From contig NZ_CP160680.1 in the NCBI RefSeq assembly GCF_040784935.1, positions 620,001 to 684,000 on the forward strand: a DNA stretch of 64,000 bases. The letters run 5' to 3'. The number at the start of each line of letters is the position of its first letter. Position 1 is the stretch's first letter. The notes beneath the pieces were generated by a model. It ran no database searches. It saw only the letters and a program-made list of their open reading frames with translations, and was not told where the DNA came from. Shown one piece after another: positions 33,514 through 42,475 of the stretch. The position numbers and the translations under genes were made by a program. The DNA is from Lewinella sp. LCG006. Its GTDB lineage: Bacteria > Bacteroidota > Bacteroidia > Chitinophagales > Saprospiraceae.

Positions 33514-33548
33514 TACCTACGAGACCTGATGATGAGCTGGATGTTTTT
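33514..33548 (-). promoter_or_regulatory. ECF-like bipartite promoter motif, copy 1
   Basis: Minus strand: AAAAACATCCA (33548-33538), 13 bases, TCTCGTAGGTA (33524-33514), identical in both boxes and spacing to the motif at 30754-30788. The A/T palindrome GTTTTTTAAAAAAC lies just upstream (about 33558-33571). The motif is about 62 bases before the start of the DUF4331 N-half gene and follows the stop codon of the DUF3817 gene by about 25 bases, the same arrangement as at copy 2. Confidence 0.6.
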
Positions 33549-33572
33549 GGACGAAAGTTTTTTAAAAAACAA

Positions 33573-33878
33573 CTACACCCTGCTATTTTCAGCGTCACCA
33601 AACCACTTTGCGGGTGCATAAAAGGTACCGCCGGGAATAATAGAAGCTAAGAGCGCCAAGCCGGTTACCTTCCAAGACCACTTGAAAAGATAGGCACACT
33701 GCAACACCAATACGATGTACAAGAGAAATAGAAAACCATGCGCCATGCCTACCACTTTATTAGGGCCGGTGATATCCATCATGTATTTCATTGGCATGGT
33801 AAGAGCAAAGAGCAGATAACTGATCCCTTCAGCAATAGCGATAAGGCGAAGGCGACCAAGAGGGGTGGATAAGATCAT
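33573..33878 (-). CDS. DUF3817 small membrane protein
   Basis: 101 residues with three or four hydrophobic helices: 'LRLIAIAEGISYLLFALTMPMKYM', 'VVGMAHGFLFLLYIVLVLQCAYLF', 'VTGLALLASIIPGGTFYAPAKWF'. The motifs 'EGISYL', 'G..HG.LF' and 'P.GTF' are those of DUF3817, often an integral-membrane protein of unknown role. It lies upstream of the DUF4331 genes on the same strand but is separated from them by the promoter motif, so co-expression is not implied. Confidence 0.85.
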   Translation of the reverse strand: MILSTPLGRLRLIAIAEGISYLLFALTMPMKYMMDITGPNKVVGMAHGFLFLLYIVLVLQCAYLFKWSWKVTGLALLASIIPGGTFYAPAKWFGDAENSRV

Positions 33879-34106
33879 AATTACAGATAAAATGAATGGA
33901 CAATTATACCGATGAACACCTAAAAATGATCATCGTTAAACCAGAAGCCGAAAGTTTACTAATCTAAATAGCAATCAATTCAAGCGCGAATATATATATT
34001 GGTGGTTTGTTGAGCAGAGAGAGTAGCAGATTATCGGCATAAATGACAGAAAAGTGTTGCTCCCTCCCTAAATAAATAGACAATAATTGACAAAACTTAA
34101 TACACA

Positions 34107-35765
34107 ATGCAACTCATAACCTTTTTAGGGTTTACAATTTTGGTAGGCGTAATTGCCTATTACGCAACACGAAAGACAGACGAAACCTCAGCCGATGGCT
34201 ATTTTCTTGGCGGGAGGAGCCTAACGGCAGTCGTAATTGCTGGTTCTTTGTTGTTAACCAATTTATCGACAGAACAAATTATTGGTCTGAATGGTCAGGC
34301 TTATACCGAAGGTCTTTTGGTCATGGCCTGGGAAACCCTAGCCGCCATTGCGATGGTTGTAACGGCTATTTTTTTATTGCCTCGCTATCTGAAAGGTGGT
34401 CTTACAACGATTCCGCAATTTCTATTCAATCGTTATGACAAAACGACCAAGACCATTGCTTCGGCCTTGTTCCTGTCTGGTTATGTGGTGGTTTTACTAC
34501 CCATTGTTTTGTATTCTGGCGCCGTAGCCTTCAGCTCGATGTTTGATTTACCGGAGGTTTTGGGTATTTCCAGAATCCAATCGATCTGGGCTTGTGTATG
34601 GGGCATTGGAATTATTGGTTCTATTTATGCCATTTTTGGAGGATTAAAAGCTGTAGCCGTCTCCGATACGGTAAATGCGGTGGGGCTTTTAATTGGTGGA
34701 ATAATGATTCCATTTTTTGGCTTGGCCTATATTGGTGACGGAAGTGTCGCTGCTGGTTTTTCAGAATTAATAAATAGTAATCCCGACAAATTCAACTCCA
34801 TTGGAGATGCGGCGGCTACGGTTCCTTTTGCGACCATCTTTACCGGAATGATGCTGGTTCAGGTCTTTTATTGGGGTACCAACCAAGCAATTATTCAACG
34901 TGCCTTAGGAGCCAAGAACTTAGAAGAAGGGCAGAAAGGCTTGATTTTGGCGAGTTTCGTAAAAATTCTGGGACCACTCATTTTGGTGATACCCGGAATT
35001 ATCGCTTTTCATATTTTTGGCGATACGCTGGCAAAACCAGATGAGGCTTATCCTCGGTTAGTAAGTGAAGTGTTACCCGCTGCTTTGGTAGGCTTCTTTG
35101 CCGCCGTCTTGTTTGGTGCCATCTTGAGTTCCTTCAACAGTGCCTTGAACAGCTCCGTAACCCTTTTCGGACTGGATATTTATAAAGAATACTTTAAGAA
35201 AGACGCCACGGAACACCAGGTGGTAAAAGCCGGGAAAATGTTTGGCATATTGCTGGCCGTGCTAGCCATGTTTATTGCGCCACTGATTGACAATGCCCCA
35301 GATGGTTTATTCGGGTATCTACAAGAAGTCAACGGTTGTTACAGCATCCCTATCCTTACCATTATCATCGTGGGTTATCTAACGAAAAGAGTACCTGCAA
35401 TTGCGGCAAAGATTGGTATTCTATCGGGTGTAATTCTCTACTCTATCAGCCAGTTTATTCTAAAGCCTCAGTTGGTACAAAAAGCCGTTGCTAGTGCCGA
35501 AGCGGCAGGTATCACAGGAAAAGAGCTGGCCTATGTAGAAGCGGGTGCATATCCCCACTTCCTACACGTTATGGCCATTTTATTTGTGCTTAATATCCTG
35601 ATCATGCTGACCATTGGTCGTTTCTACCCAAGAACGGTAAACTACCAATTGGAATACACCAATCAGGTTGATATTACCCCTTGGAAATATGTCAACCAGG
35701 TAGGAATAGCAATATGTCTTATTGTATTGTTGATTTACCTCTACTTTTCGCCTTTAATGGCGTAA
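34107..35765 (+). CDS. Sodium/solute symporter (SSS family)
   Basis: 552 residues with about 14 membrane helices. 'DGYFLGGRSLTAVVIAGSLLLTNLSTEQIIGLNGQAY' is the family N-terminal signature, 'GGLKAVAVSDTVNAVGLLIGG' and 'YWGTNQAIIQRALGAKNLEEGQKG' are the central ones, the last as in vSGLT-type sugar symporters. 'AVLFGAILSSFNSALNSSVTLFGLDIYKEYFKK' contains the Na2-site serines. Predicted to bring a sugar or related solute into the cell with sodium. Monocistronic with a strong terminator. Confidence 0.92.
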   Translation: MQLITFLGFTILVGVIAYYATRKTDETSADGYFLGGRSLTAVVIAGSLLLTNLSTEQIIGLNGQAYTEGLLVMAWETLAAIAMVVTAIFLLPRYLKGGLTTIPQFLFNRYDKTTKTIASALFLSGYVVVLLPIVLYSGAVAFSSMFDLPEVLGISRIQSIWACVWGIGIIGSIYAIFGGLKAVAVSDTVNAVGLLIGGIMIPFFGLAYIGDGSVAAGFSELINSNPDKFNSIGDAAATVPFATIFTGMMLVQVFYWGTNQAIIQRALGAKNLEEGQKGLILASFVKILGPLILVIPGIIAFHIFGDTLAKPDEAYPRLVSEVLPAALVGFFAAVLFGAILSSFNSALNSSVTLFGLDIYKEYFKKDATEHQVVKAGKMFGILLAVLAMFIAPLIDNAPDGLFGYLQEVNGCYSIPILTIIIVGYLTKRVPAIAAKIGILSGVILYSISQFILKPQLVQKAVASAEAAGITGKELAYVEAGAYPHFLHVMAILFVLNILIMLTIGRFYPRTVNYQLEYTNQVDITPWKYVNQVGIAICLIVLLIYLYFSPLMA

Positions 35766-35786
35766 AATAGCTTTAAGTCTTTCCTG

Positions 35787-35832
35787 AAAAACAAATCCGT
35801 TCCTGCATGTCTGCAAGAACGGATTTGTTTTA
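35787..35832 (+). terminator. Rho-independent terminator of the symporter gene
   Basis: AACAAATCCGTTC (35789-35801 region) pairs with GAACGGATTTGTT across TGC...GCA and is followed by TTTAT. It ends about 65 bases past the symporter stop codon. Confidence 0.85.
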
Positions 35833-35968
35833 TCTGACTGAGCTAGCAGTTGCTTAAACTGCATTGTATAAAATATGAGGGTATTATGAAGTTGACATTA
35901 CATTAATCCCTTTTGATTGAGACTTTGGCCTATCGCTGTATCGTTATAGCAATTAATACTGATGATCT

Positions 35969-38644
35969 ATGGGAAATAAATTACCAGCAAAAAACCTAGA
36001 TGAACAACGCTATCGCGCGTTAATTGACAATACACCAGAAGTAGTGATCATCTTTGATGTTGAATTGGGTCGATTTATCGAAGCCAATAAAGCTGCTTTG
36101 ACTTTACTTAAATTTTCTCGGGAAGAATTTCTCCAACTAGGTCCATCAGATATTAGTCTTAAACATTACCAGGGAGTACCCGCTGCTGCTAAAATCGAGG
36201 TGTATATCCAACAAGCCTTGAATGGTGGCAACCCTTCCTTTGAATGGATTCACCTTGATCGTGATGGTCAGAAAATTCCTTGTGAAATTCGTTTGATTCG
36301 ATTCCCGCCCTATGACCGCCCCATCGTTCGAGCCAGTATCATTGATTTAACAGAGAAAAAAAGAATAAAACGAGCACTGATAGAAAGTGAAGAACGGCTT
36401 AAGCTTGCCTTAAAAGCAGCAGGCTTGGGGTGCTTTGATTGGAGCCCCATGGAAAACCTGACACACTGGGACAAGCGTATGCACGATTTATTTGGCCTAG
36501 ATCCCTCCGACCCAATTGATAGGAGTATCTTCTTTTTCCAGTCTATCCATCAGGATGATAGAGAGTGGCTTCAAGAACGGTTTAAAACAATGCTAGCTCA
36601 AGGAAGTGACATGAACACCTTCGAGAGCAAGTTTCGAATAATAAGAAATGGCAATACTGCACATATGGTATCTGCCGGAATCATCATGCGTACTACTACT
36701 GGTGAAGTTCAACGGCTCATCGGAACGATGCAAGATGTGACCGAGCGGGTATCAATCAATGAACAATTAAAGAACCAAGCTACTCTTCTTAATATAGTAT
36801 CTGATGCGATCATTATTACAGACACGAAGTATGCTGTCCTCTACTGGAACAAAGCAGCCGAAAAAATGTACGGATGGACAGCGGAAGAAGTAATTGGTCA
36901 ACCGTTGCGAAAAGTACTCGCTACAAAATATCCCGACAGTGAGAAAGAGGAGGATATTGCTGCCATTTTCACCAAAGAAGGAACCTGGAATGGAGAGGTT
37001 ATCCAGACCAATAGACAAGGTAAAGAGCTTTCAGTCTTAGCTTCCATCACTGCGCTGAAAAATGAATACGGAGAAATAACCGGGGCCATTGGCGTCAATC
37101 GTGATATTACCCAACGTAAAGAAGCTGAACAAACTTTAAAAGATCGAGAAGAACGGTTTCGCACGGTATTTAATCAGCAGTTTCAGATCATGGTGCTCCT
37201 CTCGCCAGAAGGGCGCGTTATCGAAATAAATGATTTACCGTTTAAGATCGGCGGGGCACAGGAAGATTATATTGGTGCCTATATTTGGGAAACGCCTGCT
37301 TGGGTAAAACTCCCTGAATGGCAAACGATTATTAAAGCCCAAGTCTTTAAAGCAGGCCAAATCCAGGAGACGCTAATTGCCGAAGATGCCTACATGAACA
37401 CCAAGGGAGAACTGCGCTGGGCTGATGCCGCTTATACTGCAATTCGTAACGAAAATGGGGAAGTTAGATACATCTTGGTACAGGCGTCGGACATCACGGA
37501 ACGAAAACAAACGCAAGCCAAACTCGCCCAAACCCAGCAAGCACTTTCAGAATTAACGAATCGGTTCCAAATCTCTACGCAGGCCGCCAAAATAGGGATT
37601 TGGGATTGGAATGTACAGGATGACCTCTTGCTCTGGGACGAAACCATGCAAGAGATTTACGGTATTTCTAGCCATGAACGTTCCATTCAAATAAAAGATT
37701 GGCAAGAATATGTGCATCCTGATGATGTAGCTATTTTCCAGGAAATGATCCAATTGCATTCGCTTGGGCAAAAAAAACTGCTCAACACAGCCTTCCGAAT
37801 TCAACGTACGGATGGGGCTATTCGTAATATCAAAGCTGTTGGTAGTATTCAACGTAATGAACAGGGGAGCGTCGTCCGAATTATTGGCACCAACTGGGAT
37901 ATTACCCAAGAAAAAGAAGCAGAACAAGAGCGAATTCGCTCTCGTCAATTGGAAGCCCGCAACAAAGAACTTGAACAGTTTGCCTACGTCGCCTCCCACG
38001 ATTTACAAGAACCCCTCCGCACTGTTATCAGCTTTGTGGGCTTACTCAAACGTGGCTATCAAGATAAATTAGATGAACGGGGCAATGAGTATCTTAAGTT
38101 TGTGGTTGATGCATCCGTTCGTATGAGCCAATTGATCAAAGGTTTGCTGGAATATTCCCGAATCGGCTCCAATCGTCAACTTACACAGGTGGATATTAAT
38201 GATTTGATTCAAAATATTCTCGACGACTTATCTGCGCAAATTAACCAGACCAAAGCTGATATTACTGTTTACCCGATGCCTAACATCATGGGCTATAAAA
38301 CGGAGCTAAGATTGTTATTCCAAAACCTTATCTCCAATGCTATCAAGTTCCGTAAAACGGACCAGTCTCCCATTATTCAGATAGGTGTAATAGATGAAAA
38401 AAGTCACTGGCATTTTAGCGTAAAAGACCAAGGTATTGGTGTAGATCCAGTGTTCAAGGAACAGATATTTTCCTTGTTTCAACGACTACACGGCATAGAA
38501 AAATACGAAGGTACGGGCATTGGCCTGGCGCATTGCCAAAAAATTGTCGAACTACACGGAGGAAAAATAGGAGTAGATTCACAACTTCATCAGGGAAGTA
38601 CCTTCCATTTCAGTATTTCCAAATCCATAAAAGCACTCGATTAA
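35969..38644 (+). CDS. Multi-PAS sensor histidine kinase
   Basis: 891 residues, no membrane helix, so soluble. Five PAS/PAC units: about 13-132 ('RYRALIDNTPEVVIIFD'), 140-258 (PAS_3 type), 268-388 ('LLNIVSDAIIITDTKYAVLYWNKAAEKMYGW'), 392-512 and 524-648 (PAS_3 type, 'WDWNVQDDLLLWDETMQEIYG'). Then HisKA with phospho-acceptor H677 ('FAYVASHDLQEPLRT', the phytochrome-kinase form) and an intact HATPase domain: N box 'LISNAIKFRK', G1 'DQGIGVD', F box 'IFSLFQRLHG', G2 'GTGIGLAHC'. No receiver or DNA-binding output, so it must signal to a separate regulator. The Rcp1-like regulator at 42476 and the hybrid protein at 40452 are candidates. Confidence 0.93.
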   Translation: MGNKLPAKNLDEQRYRALIDNTPEVVIIFDVELGRFIEANKAALTLLKFSREEFLQLGPSDISLKHYQGVPAAAKIEVYIQQALNGGNPSFEWIHLDRDGQKIPCEIRLIRFPPYDRPIVRASIIDLTEKKRIKRALIESEERLKLALKAAGLGCFDWSPMENLTHWDKRMHDLFGLDPSDPIDRSIFFFQSIHQDDREWLQERFKTMLAQGSDMNTFESKFRIIRNGNTAHMVSAGIIMRTTTGEVQRLIGTMQDVTERVSINEQLKNQATLLNIVSDAIIITDTKYAVLYWNKAAEKMYGWTAEEVIGQPLRKVLATKYPDSEKEEDIAAIFTKEGTWNGEVIQTNRQGKELSVLASITALKNEYGEITGAIGVNRDITQRKEAEQTLKDREERFRTVFNQQFQIMVLLSPEGRVIEINDLPFKIGGAQEDYIGAYIWETPAWVKLPEWQTIIKAQVFKAGQIQETLIAEDAYMNTKGELRWADAAYTAIRNENGEVRYILVQASDITERKQTQAKLAQTQQALSELTNRFQISTQAAKIGIWDWNVQDDLLLWDETMQEIYGISSHERSIQIKDWQEYVHPDDVAIFQEMIQLHSLGQKKLLNTAFRIQRTDGAIRNIKAVGSIQRNEQGSVVRIIGTNWDITQEKEAEQERIRSRQLEARNKELEQFAYVASHDLQEPLRTVISFVGLLKRGYQDKLDERGNEYLKFVVDASVRMSQLIKGLLEYSRIGSNRQLTQVDINDLIQNILDDLSAQINQTKADITVYPMPNIMGYKTELRLLFQNLISNAIKFRKTDQSPIIQIGVIDEKSHWHFSVKDQGIGVDPVFKEQIFSLFQRLHGIEKYEGTGIGLAHCQKIVELHGGKIGVDSQLHQGSTFHFSISKSIKALD

Positions 38645-38649
38645 TCTTC

Positions 38650-38699
38650 GTAGTTGGACGGAAATGCCGAGGGCATAAACCTATTTTCTCCATCCCTTA
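38650..38699. repeat. GACGGAAAT...ACCTATTTTCT...CCTTA repeat, copy 2
   Basis: GTAGTTGGACGGAAAT, then an 11-base insertion, ATAAACCTATTTTCT, CCATCCCTTA. Same blocks in the same order as 18581-18625. GGACGGA and TCCATCC are near inverted. Begins 6 bases after the kinase stop codon. Confidence 0.6.
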
Positions 38700-38707
38700 T
38701 TGGGATG

Positions 38708-38756
38708 AGCCGAAGAATAATCATGCCTTAGGCATAATTCTGGCGTTCGGCTTTTA
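38708..38756 (+). terminator. Terminator of the PAS kinase gene
   Basis: AGCCGAA (38708-38714) pairs with TTCGGCT (38746-38752), and within it AGAAT / ATTCT and ATGCC / GGCAT pair, giving a long hairpin with a 3-base loop and a TTTTACTT tail. It abuts the stop of the small convergent membrane-protein gene. Confidence 0.7.
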
Positions 38757-38757
38757 C

Positions 38758-38973
38758 TTAACCCGCTTTCTTCCAAAAAATTAAGCCAGCGATCACACCA
38801 ACCACTCCAAGGCCGAAAAATATATAAGCCTGTTGGGTGACCTCCTTGTCACTGGCAGAAATATCCAAGCCCAGGATACTTATGTCCGCAGTAGCATCTT
38901 GATACAATTGAAAACCGTAGACGCCAGCAGCTATACCTGCCAACAACAATATCAAACCGATCAGCTTATTCAT
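38758..38973 (-). CDS. DUF3185-like small membrane protein
   Basis: 71 residues from the ATG at 38971-38973 ('MNKLIGLILLLAGIAAGVYGFQLY'); seven codons upstream are open but poor. Two membrane helices flank a short polar loop with 'LDISASDKEVTQQ'. The second helix 'AYIFFGLGVVGVIAGLIFW' ends in 'KKAG'. This agrees with the two-helix DUF3185 pattern of small inner-membrane proteins of unknown function. A convergent pair with the PAS kinase. Confidence 0.7.
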   Translation of the reverse strand: MNKLIGLILLLAGIAAGVYGFQLYQDATADISILGLDISASDKEVTQQAYIFFGLGVVGVIAGLIFWKKAG

Positions 38974-39164
38974 CTTTGGTATATTTTGGGCCAAATTAAG
39001 GCATTTTCACTGATTTTCTGACAGTGCTTCTTGAATTCTATCCCGACTGCAGTGTTTGGGTAAGGCGCATAACGAAGTGGAGTCACTTCTCGAGTAATAG
39101 CGTTCCAGGAGAGGAGCGTTTAATCAGTAAAACAGCATTCTATTTTTACAGAATACTTATAAAC

Positions 39165-39193
39165 AAAAAAGCCGATCATTTTCATGATCGGCT

Positions 39194-39194
<1 letters not shown>
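39165..39194 (-). terminator. Terminator downstream of tRNA-Ala
   Basis: AAGCCGATCAT (39169-39179) pairs with ATGATCGGCTT (39184-39194). On the minus strand it is followed by TTTTTTGTTT. It begins at the 3' CCA of the tRNA, so the mature end must be cut from the base of the stem. Confidence 0.85.
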
Positions 39195-39270
<76 letters not shown>

Positions 39271-39319
39271 TTGTTTGTTAATTTATCAGCACTTTTCTGA
39301 TAAAGCGTTTAACGGGAGG

Positions 39320-39350
39320 CAAATATACACTCTTCTTCGAAAAAGTGCTA
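39320..39350 (-). promoter_or_regulatory. Promoter of the tRNA-Ala gene
   Basis: Minus strand TATATTTG (39327-39320) is an exact TAnnTTTG -7 box, about 50 bases upstream of the mature tRNA 5' end. A T-rich stretch (CTTTTTC, about 39338-39344) lies in the place of the -33 element. Confidence 0.5.
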
Positions 39351-39364
39351 TTCTAGCAGAAAAT

Positions 39365-40342
39365 TTATTTTGCATAGACTTCTTTCCTCGCCACTATCTG
39401 CCCAATAATAATCTCCCCATGATCGCGGGTATTTTCGATGAAAAGCTTACTCGTTCTTCTTCCCGCACAGAGGACGCCAGCGATATAGACACCGGGCAGC
39501 GGGGTCTCCAGGGTTTCCTCATCATGCAAGGGCAAGGCAGCGGCATCTTCCGAAATGGGTAAACCCAAGGCTGCTAAAAGCGCGTAGTTGGGCTCATAGC
39601 CTGTCATGGCCAGGACGAAATCATTAGGAATTGTGAATTTTCCTTCAGGCCCTTCCAAGTCGACGCGATCAGGATATATGGCCTTTACTTCGGTATTGAA
39701 GTGCGCCTGGATACTTCCTTCGGCAATGCGGTTTTCAATATTCGGTTTGATCCAATATTTCACCTTGGGGTACAGCTCGTGCTGACGAATTGCCATGGTC
39801 ACTTCCGCTCCTTTTTGGTAGGTTTCCAGGGCTACATCACAAGCCGAGTTGGCTGCCCCGATCACCAACACCCGCTGCCCCACGTAGGGGTGAGCATCAT
39901 CATAGTAGTGTTTCACTTTCGGTAAATCTTCTCCGGGTACATGGAGCATTCGGGGAGTATCATAAAAACCGGTTGCAACCACTACATGAGCGGCTGTATA
40001 GGTCGCCTTGCTGGTCTGGATTTCGTACGCTTTCTCCCCTACCCTGCGCATACTCACTACGGGCTCGTAGAGTTTCACCTTTAGCTTGTAAGATTGTTGC
40101 AGGCGACGATAATATTCCAATGCTTCTTTGCGGGTAGGCTTATCCGTGTGGGAAATGAAGGGTGTTTCCCCAATTTCCAGTTTTTGAGAAGTTGAAAAGA
40201 AGGTCATATTCACCGGAAACTGGTAGATCGAATTCACCAAGACTCCTTTTTCCAGCACTACATAGCTGAGCCCTGCCTTCTCTGCGGTCAGTGCAACATT
40301 GAGGCCGGTGGGCCCACCACCGATAATCACTAAATCGTACAT
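39365..40342 (-). CDS. ypdA: YpdA-family putative bacillithiol disulphide reductase
   Basis: 325 residues from 'MYDLVIIGGGPTGLNVALTAEKAGLSYVVLEKG', the FAD-binding GxGxxG; a Met 11 codons earlier is open but not needed. 'YQFPVNMTFFSTSQKLEIG' and 'TRKEALEYYRRL' are YpdA signatures. 'RVLVIGAANSACDVALETYQKGAEVTM' is the NADPH-binding motif in the form GxAxSA. 'ATGFYDTPRMLHVPGEDLPKVKHY' and C-terminal 'GVYIAGVLCAGRRTSKLFIENTRDHG' complete it. YpdA reduces bacillithiol disulphide with NADPH. The bacillithiol-synthesis genes are not in the window. Confidence 0.9.
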   Translation of the reverse strand: MYDLVIIGGGPTGLNVALTAEKAGLSYVVLEKGVLVNSIYQFPVNMTFFSTSQKLEIGETPFISHTDKPTRKEALEYYRRLQQSYKLKVKLYEPVVSMRRVGEKAYEIQTSKATYTAAHVVVATGFYDTPRMLHVPGEDLPKVKHYYDDAHPYVGQRVLVIGAANSACDVALETYQKGAEVTMAIRQHELYPKVKYWIKPNIENRIAEGSIQAHFNTEVKAIYPDRVDLEGPEGKFTIPNDFVLAMTGYEPNYALLAALGLPISEDAAALPLHDEETLETPLPGVYIAGVLCAGRRTSKLFIENTRDHGEIIIGQIVARKEVYAK

Positions 40343-40451
40343 AATTGATAAGCTTCGCGTGTCTTGTTGCAACAACGGCTAAGCAGTGATGGTTTTATCA
40401 CCCCCATAAAAGCACCCTGCGAAAAATATTGAGTTACCCAAGCAGTTGTTT

Positions 40452-42440
40452 TTAAGCAGCTCCTTCGCTATCATGAACCAGCAACATGATGCGATGGTAT
40501 AGTTCTTCTGGCTGGAAGGGTTTTGCTAAATAGTCATTAAATCCAACTTGGTAGCAGCGATCTTCCTCTTGTTTACTATTGCTTGCGGATAGCGCAATAA
40601 TCGGTACCGAAGAAAAATGACGCATATTCGCACCAGCATCCCACCCGTCCATCACCGGCATTTGCAGATCCATCAAAACAATATCAAAGGCGGTTTCTTT
40701 GGCTTTCGCCAAAGCTACCTTCCCATTGTCTGCTACCGCAACCGTTACTTTATCCGACCAGGTCGTGAGTACCTGTTTCGTTGCGATTTGCTGCATTGGA
40801 TGATCCTCAACCAATAATATGTGAATGTTCTTTTGCGGTACTTTGGGAATATTTGTCGATTGTTGGTTACTCACCTGTAAAGGAATCGTGAGATCGATGA
40901 TTACTTCTCCTTTTTGGCTACTCACATGTTGGCCAACCTTAAGTTGTTCACACAACCGGAGAAAAACCACTGCCAGCAACTGGTCCCGCCCATCATCCAC
41001 AGACGATGGCTGCAATAAAGAGAGAATTTCTTCTGCAGTAGCTTCCGTTTCGGCATCTGGCCACACAGGCAGTTCACCGGTATATTCCATCTGAACATGA
41101 AGCTGAGAACGTCCTTCTTGCTCATTGTCCAGCGTGCAACGTAGCTTCACAAACGACTCAAAAACGCTGTAAGCAAATGCCAGTTCGATGAGGCAAAAGA
41201 ACAATTGAGCCAACTTATTAGAATCGCCCTTCACGGTAATCGAAAGGCGGGGATCGATATAGATATCTACCTCGCGATTGTGCTGTTGCCCTTTAAAGGA
41301 CATCACCCGCTGGATGGACTCCAGGATGTCTAAAGTACGGAAATGTTCCAGTGCGAGCGGTAGGTTGTCATTGGACAAGATGGACAAATTCACCAGGTTA
41401 CTTAGCGTAAAACTCAGGTCATTGATCGTGGTCTTTAAGTCCTGGACCAGTTTTAATTGTTGTTTGTTCAGATGGGTTTGCTCCAGCAGGTAGAACAGGT
41501 GCACAACAGTACTTAGCGGTGTCCGAATATTAAAGCTGATCTGGTTAAACAGCTCTCTGGAGTAGTAAGGATTAGGCTTAACGACTTCCTCCTCCGGTGT
41601 TTTGGAAGCATCAGGCATGGCCGTGTTCTCAGATGGTGTAATATCCTGAACACTTCCTAAAAGCAGCACCTTATTGGTTTTTTCATCAAACCGAATACGC
41701 GTTCTAAGGCTGAGTATTTTTATGATCCGGTTATCAATCATAATCCGGTGTTCCAGCGGGCCGTACTCTTCATAACGAACAGCCTTCTCAAAGAACGCTT
41801 CCACCTGATCGCGATCATCACGATGAACATACCTTAAATAATCAGACAGCGAAGGGGAAAGGCTATGCGGAGGAAGCTGAAAAATCTGGAACAACTCTCC
41901 CGACCAGGTCATGGTGTTGCTAACAATATCCATCTCCCAATCTCCCAGAGAAGCCATCTTTTGTAAAGCCTCTAAGCGGCTTTTTTCATCCGAAGCTTTA
42001 GTAGCTCTTTCTTCGGCATCGGCTTGCAAGCGAAATCGCTCCAGCGAATAACGAATAGCTTTGATCAGTTGCCGCGATTCAAACTCGCCCTTCACCAAAT
42101 AATCCTGGGCACCAGCTCTTACCGACTCCGTGCCTTTGCGCTGATCGTTGATACCCGTCATGACGACAACCGGAACCTGAGGTGCTTTTTCAATAAAACG
42201 CCTCAAGGTATTGAACCCGTTACTATCCGGTAAATTAAGATCTAGCAACACCAAGTCTACATGGTGCTCCTCAATAATATAGAGACCTTCCGAGAGTGAC
42301 TCTGCACATCTCAGTTGGTATTTATTCCTTGCCTCTTCCAGATAAATACGAATCATTTCCGTATCCGCCTTGGCATCTTCGATAACAAGTATTGTCAGCA
42401 TTTCTTTTAATGACCCCGCCATAGAAAAAAAGTTTGTCAT
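40452..42440 (-). CDS. Hybrid two-receiver protein with degenerate histidine-kinase core
   Basis: 662 residues. Receiver 1 at about 14-135 (D67 in 'LVLLDLNLPDSNG', K in 'YLVKGEF'), PAS at about 155-270, a HisKA-like helix pair at about 292-355, a HATPase-like region at about 375-525, and receiver 2 at 538-655 (D591 in 'IVLMDLQMPVMDG', K640 in 'YLAKPFQP'). Both receivers are intact. The H box reads 'FNQISFNIRTPLS', so the position normally His (as in ISHEIRTPL) is F303. The N box reads 'FFCLIELAFAYS' and no DxGxG or GxGxG can be found. The kinase core is therefore predicted to be catalytically dead; the protein would be a phosphate-accepting scaffold. The start may be at Met7 or Met14. Confidence 0.85.
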   Translation of the reverse strand: MTNFFSMAGSLKEMLTILVIEDAKADTEMIRIYLEEARNKYQLRCAESLSEGLYIIEEHHVDLVLLDLNLPDSNGFNTLRRFIEKAPQVPVVVMTGINDQRKGTESVRAGAQDYLVKGEFESRQLIKAIRYSLERFRLQADAEERATKASDEKSRLEALQKMASLGDWEMDIVSNTMTWSGELFQIFQLPPHSLSPSLSDYLRYVHRDDRDQVEAFFEKAVRYEEYGPLEHRIMIDNRIIKILSLRTRIRFDEKTNKVLLLGSVQDITPSENTAMPDASKTPEEEVVKPNPYYSRELFNQISFNIRTPLSTVVHLFYLLEQTHLNKQQLKLVQDLKTTINDLSFTLSNLVNLSILSNDNLPLALEHFRTLDILESIQRVMSFKGQQHNREVDIYIDPRLSITVKGDSNKLAQLFFCLIELAFAYSVFESFVKLRCTLDNEQEGRSQLHVQMEYTGELPVWPDAETEATAEEILSLLQPSSVDDGRDQLLAVVFLRLCEQLKVGQHVSSQKGEVIIDLTIPLQVSNQQSTNIPKVPQKNIHILLVEDHPMQQIATKQVLTTWSDKVTVAVADNGKVALAKAKETAFDIVLMDLQMPVMDGWDAGANMRHFSSVPIIALSASNSKQEEDRCYQVGFNDYLAKPFQPEELYHRIMLLVHDSEGAA

Positions 42441-42475
42441 TTTACAAAAGGGGACGGGCTTACAGACTAAAACAT

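Noticed and set aside
24627-33878. Prophage, secretion island or defence system for the DUF4331 cluster
   Set aside because: No integrase, structural, nuclease or toxin motifs; all products carry ordinary envelope signals.
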